In this document: in pieces, positions 6,910 through 15,075 of the stretch | Numbering within the stretch: the stretch's first letter is position 1 | Layout of the letters: each line of letters starts with the position of its first letter | DNA from: an uncultured Alphaproteobacteria bacterium | Lineage (GTDB): Bacteria > Pseudomonadota > Alphaproteobacteria > HIMB59 > GCA-002718135 | Assembly (NCBI GenBank): GCA_902601455.1 | Contig: CACKNC010000012.1 | Coordinates: 1 to 35,357, forward strand | Direction: 5' to 3' | DNA length: 35,357 nucleotides | Made by a program: the position numbers and the translations under genes | The notes under the pieces: model-generated | Told to the model about the DNA's origin: nothing | Databases searched by the model: none | What the model saw: only the letters and a program-made list of their open reading frames with translations

Positions 6910-8019
6910 TTAGTTCTTTCTTTGAATTACAAAAATTTCATTATTAAAATATAACCCATTATTTTTATTAACAATTTCAGAAACTATTTTTTGATAATTT
7001 TGAGATTTCTCTGACTGTAAAACTTTCAATTCATCAATTTGATTCACATAAATAGCAACATTCCACGCAGAAAAGATTACAGATGTGGCAATTCCTCCTT
7101 GTATTTCATTAGGAAGGGCTCGCAGCTTACAGCGAATTATTTGTTTCTTTAAAAAAATTAATTTTTTTAGTTTTTCTTTTGGAAGATTTAATTTTAGATA
7201 TTTTGTAATCTCATTTGTCAAAGCTGGGAAGGGATTTTCTGTGGGCCATATTTTTTTAATTATTTGATTAGCAGGATCTTTCCCTGCAGCATGAATTATG
7301 ATTAATTTGCCTTTCAGTGCAAGCGCCTTGATCATGGGATTAATAACATATTTTACTTTTTTTTCAGCCGAGATTCTTGAACGATAGGGTTGTGAAGCAA
7401 TAATTAAATCAAATTTATTTGACGAGTTGGACTTTCTTGGAATTATATCATTTAGAACAAACTCTTGATCATCGCGGTATATCACTAAGACTGAAGGAGT
7501 TTTATAAGTTGGATTTCCTGTTTTAGCTGCCCTCTCAATTTGCCAATTTTTTTCTAAAAAAGGATTAAGGGCTCTTAGTTGATTTGCAAAATCAATAGAG
7601 GAATTGCCTTTTAATTTAACATGCTTCCAATTAATTTTTTTTTGTTTGGTTAGATTTTTTGATTGTAAGTCAGCAGCTTCTGCGTAGTGAAGATTTGAAA
7701 TAATAAAAACTGTATTTTTATGTTCAACAAATCTATCAGGTAATTTTTCCAAACCCAATCTAACATCCTCCATACTAATTTCTTTTGTCGATATCAAAAG
7801 AGGAATATTTGGGTGTTCTTGATGTGATTGCCTCATCACATTCATCAAAAGCGAACCGTCACCCATGCCAGCATCAAATATTTTTAAAGCAGGTTTTGTA
7901 GGTTTAATTTTTTTAATATGTGGATGGATATTATCAGCAATTACATTTTTTTCATTTGTAGTTGTTACAAATAATAAATATTTTTGTCTGTTATCAAAAA
8001 ATCTAAAATTTTTTTTCAT
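6910..8019 (-). CDS. Conserved SAM-binding (methyltransferase-like) protein, function unknown
   Basis: 369 residues. The start FRFFDNRQKYLLFVTTTNEK followed by FDAGMGDGSLL (residues 48-58) is a class I SAM-binding motif. The later segment FDLIIASQPYRSR sits where methyltransferases carry the motif IV NPPY-type loop. The end, AAWN-like SAWNVAIYVNQI followed by GLYFNNEIFVIQRK, belongs to a family I recall from many alphaproteobacteria with no assigned function. It lies 48 bp after phnY in the same direction, so it may be the third gene of the phnA-phnY operon. It is lysine-rich and cytoplasmic. The substrate is unknown. Confidence 0.65.
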   Translation of the reverse strand: MKKNFRFFDNRQKYLLFVTTTNEKNVIADNIHPHIKKIKPTKPALKIFDAGMGDGSLLMNVMRQSHQEHPNIPLLISTKEISMEDVRLGLEKLPDRFVEHKNTVFIISNLHYAEAADLQSKNLTKQKKINWKHVKLKGNSSIDFANQLRALNPFLEKNWQIERAAKTGNPTYKTPSVLVIYRDDQEFVLNDIIPRKSNSSNKFDLIIASQPYRSRISAEKKVKYVINPMIKALALKGKLIIIHAAGKDPANQIIKKIWPTENPFPALTNEITKYLKLNLPKEKLKKLIFLKKQIIRCKLRALPNEIQGGIATSVIFSAWNVAIYVNQIDELKVLQSEKSQNYQKIVSEIVNKNNGLYFNNEIFVIQRKN

Positions 8020-8067
8020 TGTTTAAAACTTTTAAATAATTAATTTTTAATACTAGGATGTATTTCT

Positions 8068-9507
8068 CTACCAAGGAAGAGAAAAAGTTTTTACATTAGT
8101 AAAACTTTTCATTGCTTCAATCACACCTTCTTTATAACCAAGTCCAGAGTCTTTGATCCCACCAAATGGAGACATCTCAATTCTATAGCCTGGAACTTCC
8201 CAGATATTGACAGTGCCAACCTCAAGATTTTTAATATAATTTTTAGCTCTCATAAAGTTGTTTGTACAAACACCTGATGATAAACCAAAAGCAGTAGAAT
8301 TAGATATTTTTATCACCTCTTCATCTTCATCTGGAACACGGATAATAGGTATAATTGGTCCAAATGTCTCCTCTAACACCAGCTCACTTTTATAATCAAC
8401 ATGATCAACAACAATAGGAGGTAGCAGTGCCCCTTCTCTTCCAGGATGGTATAAAACTTTTGCTCCATCTTCTTCAGCCATCGATACTCTCTTATCAAAA
8501 AGCTCTGCTGCTTCCGCATTTACAACTGTCCCTAAATCGGTGGATAAATTCATTGGATCACCAAATTTAATTTTTTTTGCTCTCTCTAATGCCATTTCGA
8601 CAAACTTGTCAGCTATTTTATTTTGACATAAAATTCTTTTAACAGCTGTACATCTTTGTCCTGAATTTTTAGTTGCTCCTGTTACTGCTAACTCCACAGC
8701 TTTTTTTAAATCATCATCACTTAAATCATTTAAAATTATTAGAGGGTCATTGCCTCCTAGTTCTAAAACGGTTCTTTTGTATCCAGCTTGTTCAGCAATA
8801 TATTTTCCAACTCCAACACTTCCTGTAAAAGTAATGAGATCAATATTTGGATTTTGTATCATTTCTAAACCAATATCTTGAGGCCAACCAGTAATGACTG
8901 AAAACATTTCTGGAGGAAGACCTGCGTCATATAAAATATCTGCTAGTAGCATTGCTGTCATAGGTGTTAGTTCTGTCTGTTTACATACCATACAATTATT
9001 TGTTGCAATTGAAGGTGCAATTTTATGGGCAACCATATTAAGTGGATGGTTAAAAGGTGTAATGGCAGATATAGCTCGAAGAGGTTCTCTTACAGTAAAT
9101 ATTTTTCTCGCTTTGCCATGTGGAGTTAAATCACATGAAAATATTTCACCATCATCTAAAATAGATAATTGAGCAGTTAATGAAAAAACATCAAAAGCTC
9201 TTCCAACTTCATAAAGTGAGTCTTGTTTTGATATACCTAATTCATATGTAATAACATTTGATATTTCTTCTTTTCTTCTAACTAGTTCCTCAGCTGTTTT
9301 TTGTAAAATTTGTTGTCTTTCATATCGAGTCAATTTTGGCTGATAATTAGTTGCAATGTCTAATGCTTGTTTTGCGTGCTCAGCATTTCCAGCTGGCACT
9401 GTTCCAATTATCTCATTTGTAAAAGGATAATGTACGTTAATATTTTTTTCTGCATCTACTTTTTTACCAGCAATTCTCATTGGTTCGTGTTTAATTGGGT
9501 TTGTCAT
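8068..9507 (-). CDS. phnY: Phosphonoacetaldehyde dehydrogenase
   Basis: A 479-residue aldehyde dehydrogenase closely resembling S. meliloti PhnY. It has [17 protein letters not shown] at 149-165, the general base Glu249 in VLELGGNDP, and the nucleophile Cys286 in [11 protein letters not shown]. The PhnY-specific C-terminus includes [28 protein letters not shown] and ends in KTFSLPW. It oxidises phosphonoacetaldehyde with NAD+ to phosphonoacetate. Its start ATG overlaps the phnA stop by one base (TAATG), so the two are translationally coupled and the product order matches the pathway. It is cytoplasmic and full length. Confidence 0.95.
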   Translation of the reverse strand: MTNPIKHEPMRIAGKKVDAEKNINVHYPFTNEIIGTVPAGNAEHAKQALDIATNYQPKLTRYERQQILQKTAEELVRRKEEISNVITYELGISKQDSLYEVGRAFDVFSLTAQLSILDDGEIFSCDLTPHGKARKIFTVREPLRAISAITPFNHPLNMVAHKIAPSIATNNCMVCKQTELTPMTAMLLADILYDAGLPPEMFSVITGWPQDIGLEMIQNPNIDLITFTGSVGVGKYIAEQAGYKRTVLELGGNDPLIILNDLSDDDLKKAVELAVTGATKNSGQRCTAVKRILCQNKIADKFVEMALERAKKIKFGDPMNLSTDLGTVVNAEAAELFDKRVSMAEEDGAKVLYHPGREGALLPPIVVDHVDYKSELVLEETFGPIIPIIRVPDEDEEVIKISNSTAFGLSSGVCTNNFMRAKNYIKNLEVGTVNIWEVPGYRIEMSPFGGIKDSGLGYKEGVIEAMKSFTNVKTFSLPW

Positions 9508-10748
9508 TACATTGCTCCTGCTATTGCATAATAAAATGCATCGTAATTATTTAACTTTTTATTACTTAAAAAAGAATTGATTTTTTTATTAGAGATAAAA
9601 GGCACTTCTCTTTCATGGAGTCCGCCATGTGAGCGTAGTGGTTCTTTTAATTTACTGAGATCGTGAGAGCTTTCAGATGAACCGATAGTCATGTATTGTG
9701 ATGACATACAGATAATGTCTCCCATTCTATCTTTTGGTAAATCATACTCTTCACACCCAGCCTCATTAGAAACAACAACTTCAATTTCCTTTATTTTTTT
9801 TATCTCTTCCATTGCTTCATTGATTTTTGATTTATCTTCTAAGTAAATAGTTGCAAATGATCCCAGTGCACCATGATGTACTACATAAGGATCGGTAATT
9901 GGTAGTATTACCTTTGAGGAATTGTCTCCTAATTTTTTATCTAAAATGTCTTGTAGGTATATCGCGTTAGGGGAACCATCTGCTTTTGATTTAGGCTGCA
10001 TACCATGGTCGGCGGTAATAATAATTGAATTATTATTTATATTTAATTCTCCAATATATTTATCAAACATAGCATAAAATGTATTTGCCACTTCATCACC
10101 TGGCGCATATTTATGTTGAATAAAATCTGTTGTAGATAAATACATAATATTAGGTTTAAATTCATGAAGAAGCTTAACACCGGCAGCCATGACAAACTCA
10201 GATAGACCTTGAGAATAAACATCAGGGACATCCATACCAAGCCAATCATTAATGTTATCTATTCCATTCTCACTTATTGTTGCTTGATCAGATTTTTCTG
10301 AAGAAAAACAAATAGCCCGAGCATCATTGAAGTTAAGGCCGTGAGATAATAATTTTCTTAATTTATCTTTTGCGGTTACAATAGCGATCTTAGCTCCTTG
10401 CTCATAGTATTTTTGAAAAATCGTTGGTGCTCTTAAAAACTGAGGATCATTCATCATGACTTCTTCTCCAGTAGATGGAGTATAAAAAAAATTACCACAG
10501 ATACCATGAACTGAACTAGGTCTTCCTGTAACAATAGAAATATTATTGGGGTTAGTAAAACTAGGGATAGCACTGTTTGCTAACAAATTTTCTCCAGTAC
10601 TTATTATTTTATCTAAATTAGGTGTTAAGTGTAATTTTGAGGCTTCTTCAAAGTATTCTTTTTGACTACCATCCAAGCAAATAACTATAGCTGTTGATAT
10701 TGGTAACCCTGTATAATCTCTCTCGTTTATTGTAATTGTTTTTGTCAT
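9507..10748 (-). CDS. phnA: Phosphonoacetate hydrolase
   Basis: A 413-residue member of the alkaline phosphatase superfamily. The two-zinc site is visible: Asp26 ([10 protein letters not shown]), nucleophile Thr65 (PSFTNPNN), Asp208 and His212 ([13 protein letters not shown]), Asp247-His248 (ITADHGM) and His374 (RSHGGLHE). This set and order matches phosphonoacetate hydrolase. The enzyme splits phosphonoacetate into acetate and phosphate, the last step of the PhnW-PhnY-PhnA route. It leads the leftward operon with phnY and diverges from the DMT permease gene across 58 bp. This phnA is the hydrolase, not the unrelated E. coli zinc-ribbon protein of the same name. Confidence 0.95.
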   Translation of the reverse strand: MTKTITINERDYTGLPISTAIVICLDGSQKEYFEEASKLHLTPNLDKIISTGENLLANSAIPSFTNPNNISIVTGRPSSVHGICGNFFYTPSTGEEVMMNDPQFLRAPTIFQKYYEQGAKIAIVTAKDKLRKLLSHGLNFNDARAICFSSEKSDQATISENGIDNINDWLGMDVPDVYSQGLSEFVMAAGVKLLHEFKPNIMYLSTTDFIQHKYAPGDEVANTFYAMFDKYIGELNINNNSIIITADHGMQPKSKADGSPNAIYLQDILDKKLGDNSSKVILPITDPYVVHHGALGSFATIYLEDKSKINEAMEEIKKIKEIEVVVSNEAGCEEYDLPKDRMGDIICMSSQYMTIGSSESSHDLSKLKEPLRSHGGLHEREVPFISNKKINSFLSNKKLNNYDAFYYAIAGAM

Positions 10749-10806
10749 ATTTTGAAATTTCTTAAAACTGGTATCTATATTGATTTACCTATAAAACCAA
10801 TAAGAT

Positions 10807-11649
10807 TTGTCTCTGAGTTTTGTTTTTTTAATAATTATATTTGCTGCGTTCTGTCATGCAGGATGGAGTACTATAGTTAAGAAGAGTGAAAATGGATTAG
10901 CAATGATGGGGATAACATCAATTATAGAAATAATAATATTTCTTCCCTTAATATTTACCGTACCATTTCCAAAATCAAGTTTGTGGTTTTTTATTTTTGC
11001 TACAACTTTTTTGCATGGCTTATATCGCTACAGCGTTGTTAAATCTTATGAATATGGAGATCTATCTTTTGTTTATCCAATTGCAAGGGGCGGCTCTGTA
11101 CTAGTAATTGGATTAATAAGTATTTTAATTTTAGGAGTTAATATAAACCTAATAGGTATCATTGGTATTGTGTTAATTTGTTTAGGATTATTTATGATAT
11201 CTTTTTTAACAGCTAAAAAATTTAACAGATCAGCATTCATTATTGCAATCACAACAGCTAGTTTAATTGCAACCTATACAATCTTGGATGGAATAGCAGT
11301 TAGAAGAAGTGAAAATGCTTTTACTTTTATATATTGGATGTTGTTATTAAATGGAATACCCATGCTTATTTATGCTTTTTTTTCTGAAACTGGTTTACGC
11401 AAAAAAAATAGCTACAACGTAAGAGATGGGATAGCGGCTGGAATTCTTGCTATTCTAGGATATGGACTCGTCGTGTGGTCAATGCAATTTATTGAAATTG
11501 CCTATGTTTCAAGTATTCGTGAAATAAGCATAGTATTAGCAACTCTTCTAAGTTTTTACTTATTAAAGGAGGCAGATTCTCAAAAAAGAGTGGTGCCATC
11601 GATTATAATTTGTACAGGTATTACAATTTTATATTTTCAAATAACTTAA
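10807..11649 (+). CDS. DMT/EamA-family permease of the phosphonate-associated type
   Basis: 280 residues with ten predicted membrane helices in two five-helix halves, typical of EamA/DMT carriers. The overall pattern (FCHAGWSTIVKKS near the start, LYRYSVVKSYEYGDLSFVYPIARG, and WSMQFIEIAYVSSIREISIVLA near the end) resembles the phosphonate-utilisation membrane protein family TIGR03340. The start is TTG at 10807: a stop lies two codons upstream, and the first ATG would delete the first helix. It diverges from phnA. It is the only transporter in the island, so it is a candidate for moving a phosphonate or pathway intermediate; direction and substrate are not shown. Confidence 0.8.
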   Translation: MSLSFVFLIIIFAAFCHAGWSTIVKKSENGLAMMGITSIIEIIIFLPLIFTVPFPKSSLWFFIFATTFLHGLYRYSVVKSYEYGDLSFVYPIARGGSVLVIGLISILILGVNINLIGIIGIVLICLGLFMISFLTAKKFNRSAFIIAITTASLIATYTILDGIAVRRSENAFTFIYWMLLLNGIPMLIYAFFSETGLRKKNSYNVRDGIAAGILAILGYGLVVWSMQFIEIAYVSSIREISIVLATLLSFYLLKEADSQKRVVPSIIICTGITILYFQIT

Positions 11650-11701
11650 AAAAATACGAAAATCCTAGACTATTGAGACTTTATTTTCTATAGCAAAAAA
11701 A

Positions 11702-11863
11702 GTGGAAGAAAATGTAATAAAAGTAAGCCCAGAAACAGAAACTATATGTTGCGATGGGGGTCAAGATGGTTTAGGACACCCCGCAGTTTACTACAGTTTT
11801 AATAATCAAGACACAGTAGTTTGTGGTTATTGTGGTAAGGTATTCGTTAAAGAAAAAGAGTAA
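11702..11863 (+). CDS. Small CHCC zinc-finger protein (NDUFS6-like)
   Basis: A 53-residue gene starting at GTG 11702; an in-frame stop lies 36 bases upstream and no ATG is available. The zinc ligands are Cys17, His26, Cys41 and Cys44 in CCDGGQDGLGHPAVYY and VVCGYCGKVF. This is the zf-CHCC domain (PF10276) found alone in alphaproteobacteria and in mitochondrial complex I subunit NDUFS6. It probably binds zinc and assists complex I. It lies 5 bp before the FYDLN-acid gene, so the two zinc-binding proteins are likely co-transcribed. The choice of start is less certain than the gene itself. Confidence 0.8.
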   Translation: MEENVIKVSPETETICCDGGQDGLGHPAVYYSFNNQDTVVCGYCGKVFVKEKE

Positions 11864-11868
11864 ATAAT

Positions 11869-12225
11869 ATGTATAAAGAATCTTGGGGAGAAAAAAGAAT
11901 ATGTCCAATGTGTAGTAAACAATACTACGACCTTGGTAGATCTGAGTTAGAGTGTCCTGAATGTGGTAAAGAAATTGAAGTTACAACAATGTCGAGACCT
12001 AGACGTGGAAGAAAACCTGGCAGTACAAATGCCGCTCCTTTAGTAAATCCAATTCCACCAAAAGCTAAAGAAAAAGATGATGAGCTTGATATTGAAAATT
12101 TGGATATCGATAATAATGATGATAATCTTGAAGATGATACGGTTCTTTTGGAAGACGAAACTGAAATTGATCCAGCTGCTGATGCAGGTATAAAAACACC
12201 TGACGACGGTGAAGAAGAATATTAA
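11869..12225 (+). CDS. FYDLN-acid-domain protein with intact zinc ribbon (TIGR02300 family)
   Basis: 118 residues. The N-terminal 40 residues carry a zinc ribbon, CPMC (17-20) and CPEC (about 34-37), around YYDLG, the equivalent of the FYDLN core. A basic linker SRPRRGRKPGS (AT-hook-like GRKPG) follows at about 43-53, and then a strongly acidic tail of D and E. The family is limited to alphaproteobacteria and has no known function. Most members I recall have lost the cysteines, so the four cysteines here are notable. The basic patch plus acidic tail suggests contact with nucleic acid or a protein partner. It is cytoplasmic. Confidence 0.8.
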   Translation: MYKESWGEKRICPMCSKQYYDLGRSELECPECGKEIEVTTMSRPRRGRKPGSTNAAPLVNPIPPKAKEKDDELDIENLDIDNNDDNLEDDTVLLEDETEIDPAADAGIKTPDDGEEEY

Positions 12226-12246
12226 TAAATAATTTTAAAATCTAAT

Positions 12247-13485
12247 ATGGTATCTGTCCTACGTAATACTTGGGCTCTTTTTTTTGGTTTTGGTATCATT
12301 TGTCTAGGACATGGTCTTCAAGGAACATTAATTGGAGTAAGGTCTGTCCTGGAAGGCTTTAGTTACATTTCAACAGGTTTAATTATCGCAGGCTTTTATA
12401 GTGGATTTCTTACTGGATCGACACTGATACCAGTTTTTTTAAAACGTGTTGGGCATATTAGAGTTTTTGCAGCTTTGGCATCTTTAGCTTCAATTGCTAT
12501 ATTGCTTCATTCAGTATTTTTAGATCCATATTCATGGTTTTTCATAAGAATTTTAACTGGGATAAGCTTGTCAGGAATTTATATTATCATGGAAAGTTGG
12601 CTTAATGATAAATCAACTAACGAAACGCGTGGACAATTATTATCTATTTATATGATTATAACTTTTGTATTTCTTGGTCTTGGGCAATTACTCTTAAACT
12701 TAAGCGATCCAGTAAAAGTTGATTTATTTATTTTAGTATCAGTTCTTTTATCATTTGCTTTATTGCCAATATTACTTTCTACAACAGAACAGCCAAACAC
12801 AAGTGATACGAAAAGTTTTTCTTTAACTGAATTTTACGCTGTATCACCACTTGGTTTTTTTGGGGCACTTTTTACTGGCTTGGCACACAGTGCAATTTTT
12901 GGTTACGGAGCTGTATATGCAACAGCCAAAGGATTAAGTATTTTAGAGGTTTCAATTTTTATGGTTATTATAACTTCTTTTGGTGCACTATCTCAATGGC
13001 CAATAGGTTATTTATCTGACAGAATGGATAGAAGGCTAGTCTTAATCGGTGTTACCTTTGCAGCGTCAGGGCTTTGCATTCTTATTCTTGCATCTTCTTA
13101 CATATCACTTACTTTGTTTTTTATTTTGACGGCATTTTATTCATGTATGTCATTGCCTATGTATTCACTTGCTATTGCTCATACTAATGACTTCCTTCAA
13201 CAGAATGAAATAGTTGCGGCGAGTTCTGCTTTTCTTAAAGTCACTGGTATAGGTTCAATACTGGGACCTCTACTAGTTTCAGGTATGATGAGCTTCTCAG
13301 GACCTAATGGATTCCACCTATATCTTATTCTAATTCATGCACTTCTAGGTTTATTCGGACTCTATCGTATTACTAAAAGAGCTGTACCAGCAGATAGCGA
13401 GTCTCAATATGTTCCTTTACCAAGAAATATATCTCCAGCAGGTATGGAACTAAACCCTATTACCGAACCCGTCGAGGAAGAATAA
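12247..13485 (+). CDS. MFS transporter (YcaD-like)
   Basis: 412 residues with 12 predicted helices. The sequence FGIICLGHGLQGTLIGVRSVLEGFS at 15-39, MESWLNDKSTNETRGQLLSIYM between helices 4 and 5, and the loop motif GYLSDRMDRRLVL at about 257-269 (G-x-L-x-D-R-x-x-R-R) place it in the major facilitator superfamily near YcaD. The substrate is unknown; it probably works by proton-coupled transport. Its last 26 bases overlap the end of msrQ, which runs the other way. It follows the FYDLN-acid gene by 21 bp and could be in the same transcript. Confidence 0.85.
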   Translation: MVSVLRNTWALFFGFGIICLGHGLQGTLIGVRSVLEGFSYISTGLIIAGFYSGFLTGSTLIPVFLKRVGHIRVFAALASLASIAILLHSVFLDPYSWFFIRILTGISLSGIYIIMESWLNDKSTNETRGQLLSIYMIITFVFLGLGQLLLNLSDPVKVDLFILVSVLLSFALLPILLSTTEQPNTSDTKSFSLTEFYAVSPLGFFGALFTGLAHSAIFGYGAVYATAKGLSILEVSIFMVIITSFGALSQWPIGYLSDRMDRRLVLIGVTFAASGLCILILASSYISLTLFFILTAFYSCMSLPMYSLAIAHTNDFLQQNEIVAASSAFLKVTGIGSILGPLLVSGMMSFSGPNGFHLYLILIHALLGLFGLYRITKRAVPADSESQYVPLPRNISPAGMELNPITEPVEEE

Positions 13486-14065
13486 ATTTATAAATCAATC
13501 TATAAAGTAAAAGTAACAGAATTATAAAAATATAGATTGCAGGTTCAATTTTATTTGCTCTAACTAACATATAAAAATGTAAACTAGAAAAAATTGCTGC
13601 TGGATAAATTAAATAATGAATTCTTTTCCAAATTTTGAAACCTAATTTCTTTAGCATGATTTTTGGAGATGTTAAAACTAAGGGAATTAATAAAAGAAAA
13701 CTTATAAAACCAAATGTAATAAAAGGTCTTTTTAAAATATCTTTTATAATAAAAGTAATATCTAAAAAATGATCTAAAATAATGTAAGTTAAAAAATGAC
13801 ACGTAACATAAAAAAAAGCAAACAAACCGACCATTCTTCTTGCCTCTACTAAAAAACGAAACTGTTTGAAATCACTAAGAGAAGAAATAAATAGAGTCAA
13901 CACGATGAGACGTAAAGCCATCTCACCTAAGTTATCCATTAATTTTTCTATGGGGTTCACACCTAAAGAACCGTTAACAAATTGAAAAGTCCAAAAAAAT
14001 AAAGGTGTAATAATTGCTAAAAAAATAAGAGGTTTAATTTTTTTAAATGATTGTGTTGATAGCAT
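13460..14065 (-). CDS. msrQ: MsrQ (YedZ) heme-binding membrane subunit
   Basis: 201 residues with about six membrane helices. Conserved histidines that bind b-type heme lie in FYVTCHFLTYI, KRIHYLIYP and SSLHFYMLVR. MsrQ passes electrons from the quinone pool or flavin reductase to periplasmic MsrP, which repairs oxidised methionine in envelope proteins. It lies 3 bp after msrP, so the two form an operon. Its final codons overlap the facing MFS gene by 26 bp. The length matches the family. Confidence 0.9.
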   Translation of the reverse strand: MLSTQSFKKIKPLIFLAIITPLFFWTFQFVNGSLGVNPIEKLMDNLGEMALRLIVLTLFISSLSDFKQFRFLVEARRMVGLFAFFYVTCHFLTYIILDHFLDITFIIKDILKRPFITFGFISFLLLIPLVLTSPKIMLKKLGFKIWKRIHYLIYPAAIFSSLHFYMLVRANKIEPAIYIFIILLLLLYRLIYKFILPRRVR

Positions 14066-14068
14066 TAA

Positions 14069-14986
14069 TTAATAATATTTTCGCAGATCCATTCCCTCAT
14101 ATAAATAACCAACTTCTTCTTCGTATCCATTATACATTAGAGTTTTACGTCTCTTAAATTCACCAATACGTCTCTCTGTCCCCTGACTCCATCTTGGATG
14201 GTCAACAAGATTATTTACATTAGAATAAAAACCGTATTCACTTGGAGCCAACATAGACCATGTCGCCTCAGGTTGTTTATCAACAAACCTAATAGACGAA
14301 ATAGATTTGATAGACTTAAAACCATATTTCCACGGTACAACTAATCTTAGTGGGGCACCACTTTGATTTAGTAATTCATGACCATACAATCCGGTTGATA
14401 ATATAGTTAAAGGATGCATCGCTTCATCCATACGTAAACCTTCTACATAGGGCCAAGGTAACAATCTTTTGTTTTGACCTGGCATTTCCTCAGGTCTAAA
14501 TACAGTAACAAATTGAATAAATTTTGCAGATGATAAAGGATCAGCTATTTTAATTAATTCTGATAAAGGAAAACCTTGCCACGGAATTACCATTGACCAA
14601 GCTTCAACACATCGCAATCTATAAACTCTATCTTCAACCGTTACTTGTTGTAACAATTTTTCTAAATCAAGAACTTGTGGATTATTGATTAATCCTTCAA
14701 GAGATATTGACCAAGGTTTGGGTTTAAAGTTACCTGAGTTTTCAGAAGGATCTGTCTTACCCATTCCAAACTCATAGAAATTATTATACGTGGTAATTTC
14801 TTCAAAGCTATTTAATCTATCATTTTCATCAAGTTGGTTAGCATAAATATTTTGATCAGATGAGTGGTTTGCATAAAGGTTTGTTGATGCTCCCAATGCT
14901 AAACCAGTTGCAACAGATGATTTAATAAATTTTCTCCTATTAAGGTAGTTTTTATAAGAGGTTATTTCTGAAGGTAAAATTTTCAT
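14069..14986 (-). CDS. msrP: MsrP (YedY), periplasmic methionine sulfoxide reductase catalytic subunit
   Basis: A 305-residue molybdoenzyme of the sulfite-oxidase fold. A twin-arginine signal NRRKFIK (17-23) and a hydrophobic stretch to about residue 40 export the folded, cofactor-loaded protein. The molybdenum ligand is Cys126 in [35 protein letters not shown] and the C-terminal [19 protein letters not shown] are conserved in MsrP. It reduces methionine sulfoxide in periplasmic proteins with electrons from MsrQ, encoded 3 bp downstream. It diverges from the YejA-like gene across 89 bp. Confidence 0.93.
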   Translation of the reverse strand: MKILPSEITSYKNYLNRRKFIKSSVATGLALGASTNLYANHSSDQNIYANQLDENDRLNSFEEITTYNNFYEFGMGKTDPSENSGNFKPKPWSISLEGLINNPQVLDLEKLLQQVTVEDRVYRLRCVEAWSMVIPWQGFPLSELIKIADPLSSAKFIQFVTVFRPEEMPGQNKRLLPWPYVEGLRMDEAMHPLTILSTGLYGHELLNQSGAPLRLVVPWKYGFKSIKSISSIRFVDKQPEATWSMLAPSEYGFYSNVNNLVDHPRWSQGTERRIGEFKRRKTLMYNGYEEEVGYLYEGMDLRKYY

Positions 14987-15044
14987 CTTTTTCTTATATA
15001 TATCGTAAATAGAAAAAGAGTAGTTTCAAAGAACTTCCTCTTCA

Positions 15045-15057
15045 AAATACCGTATTT
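15045..15057. promoter_or_regulatory. 13-bp palindrome upstream of the YejA-like gene
   Basis: AAATAC-C-GTATTT is a perfect palindrome with one central base, ending 18 bp before the ATG at 15076. Its position suits a repressor site between promoter and start, but short AT palindromes are common in this sequence. Confidence 0.25.
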
Positions 15058-15075
15058 AGTTGATACAAACTTACT

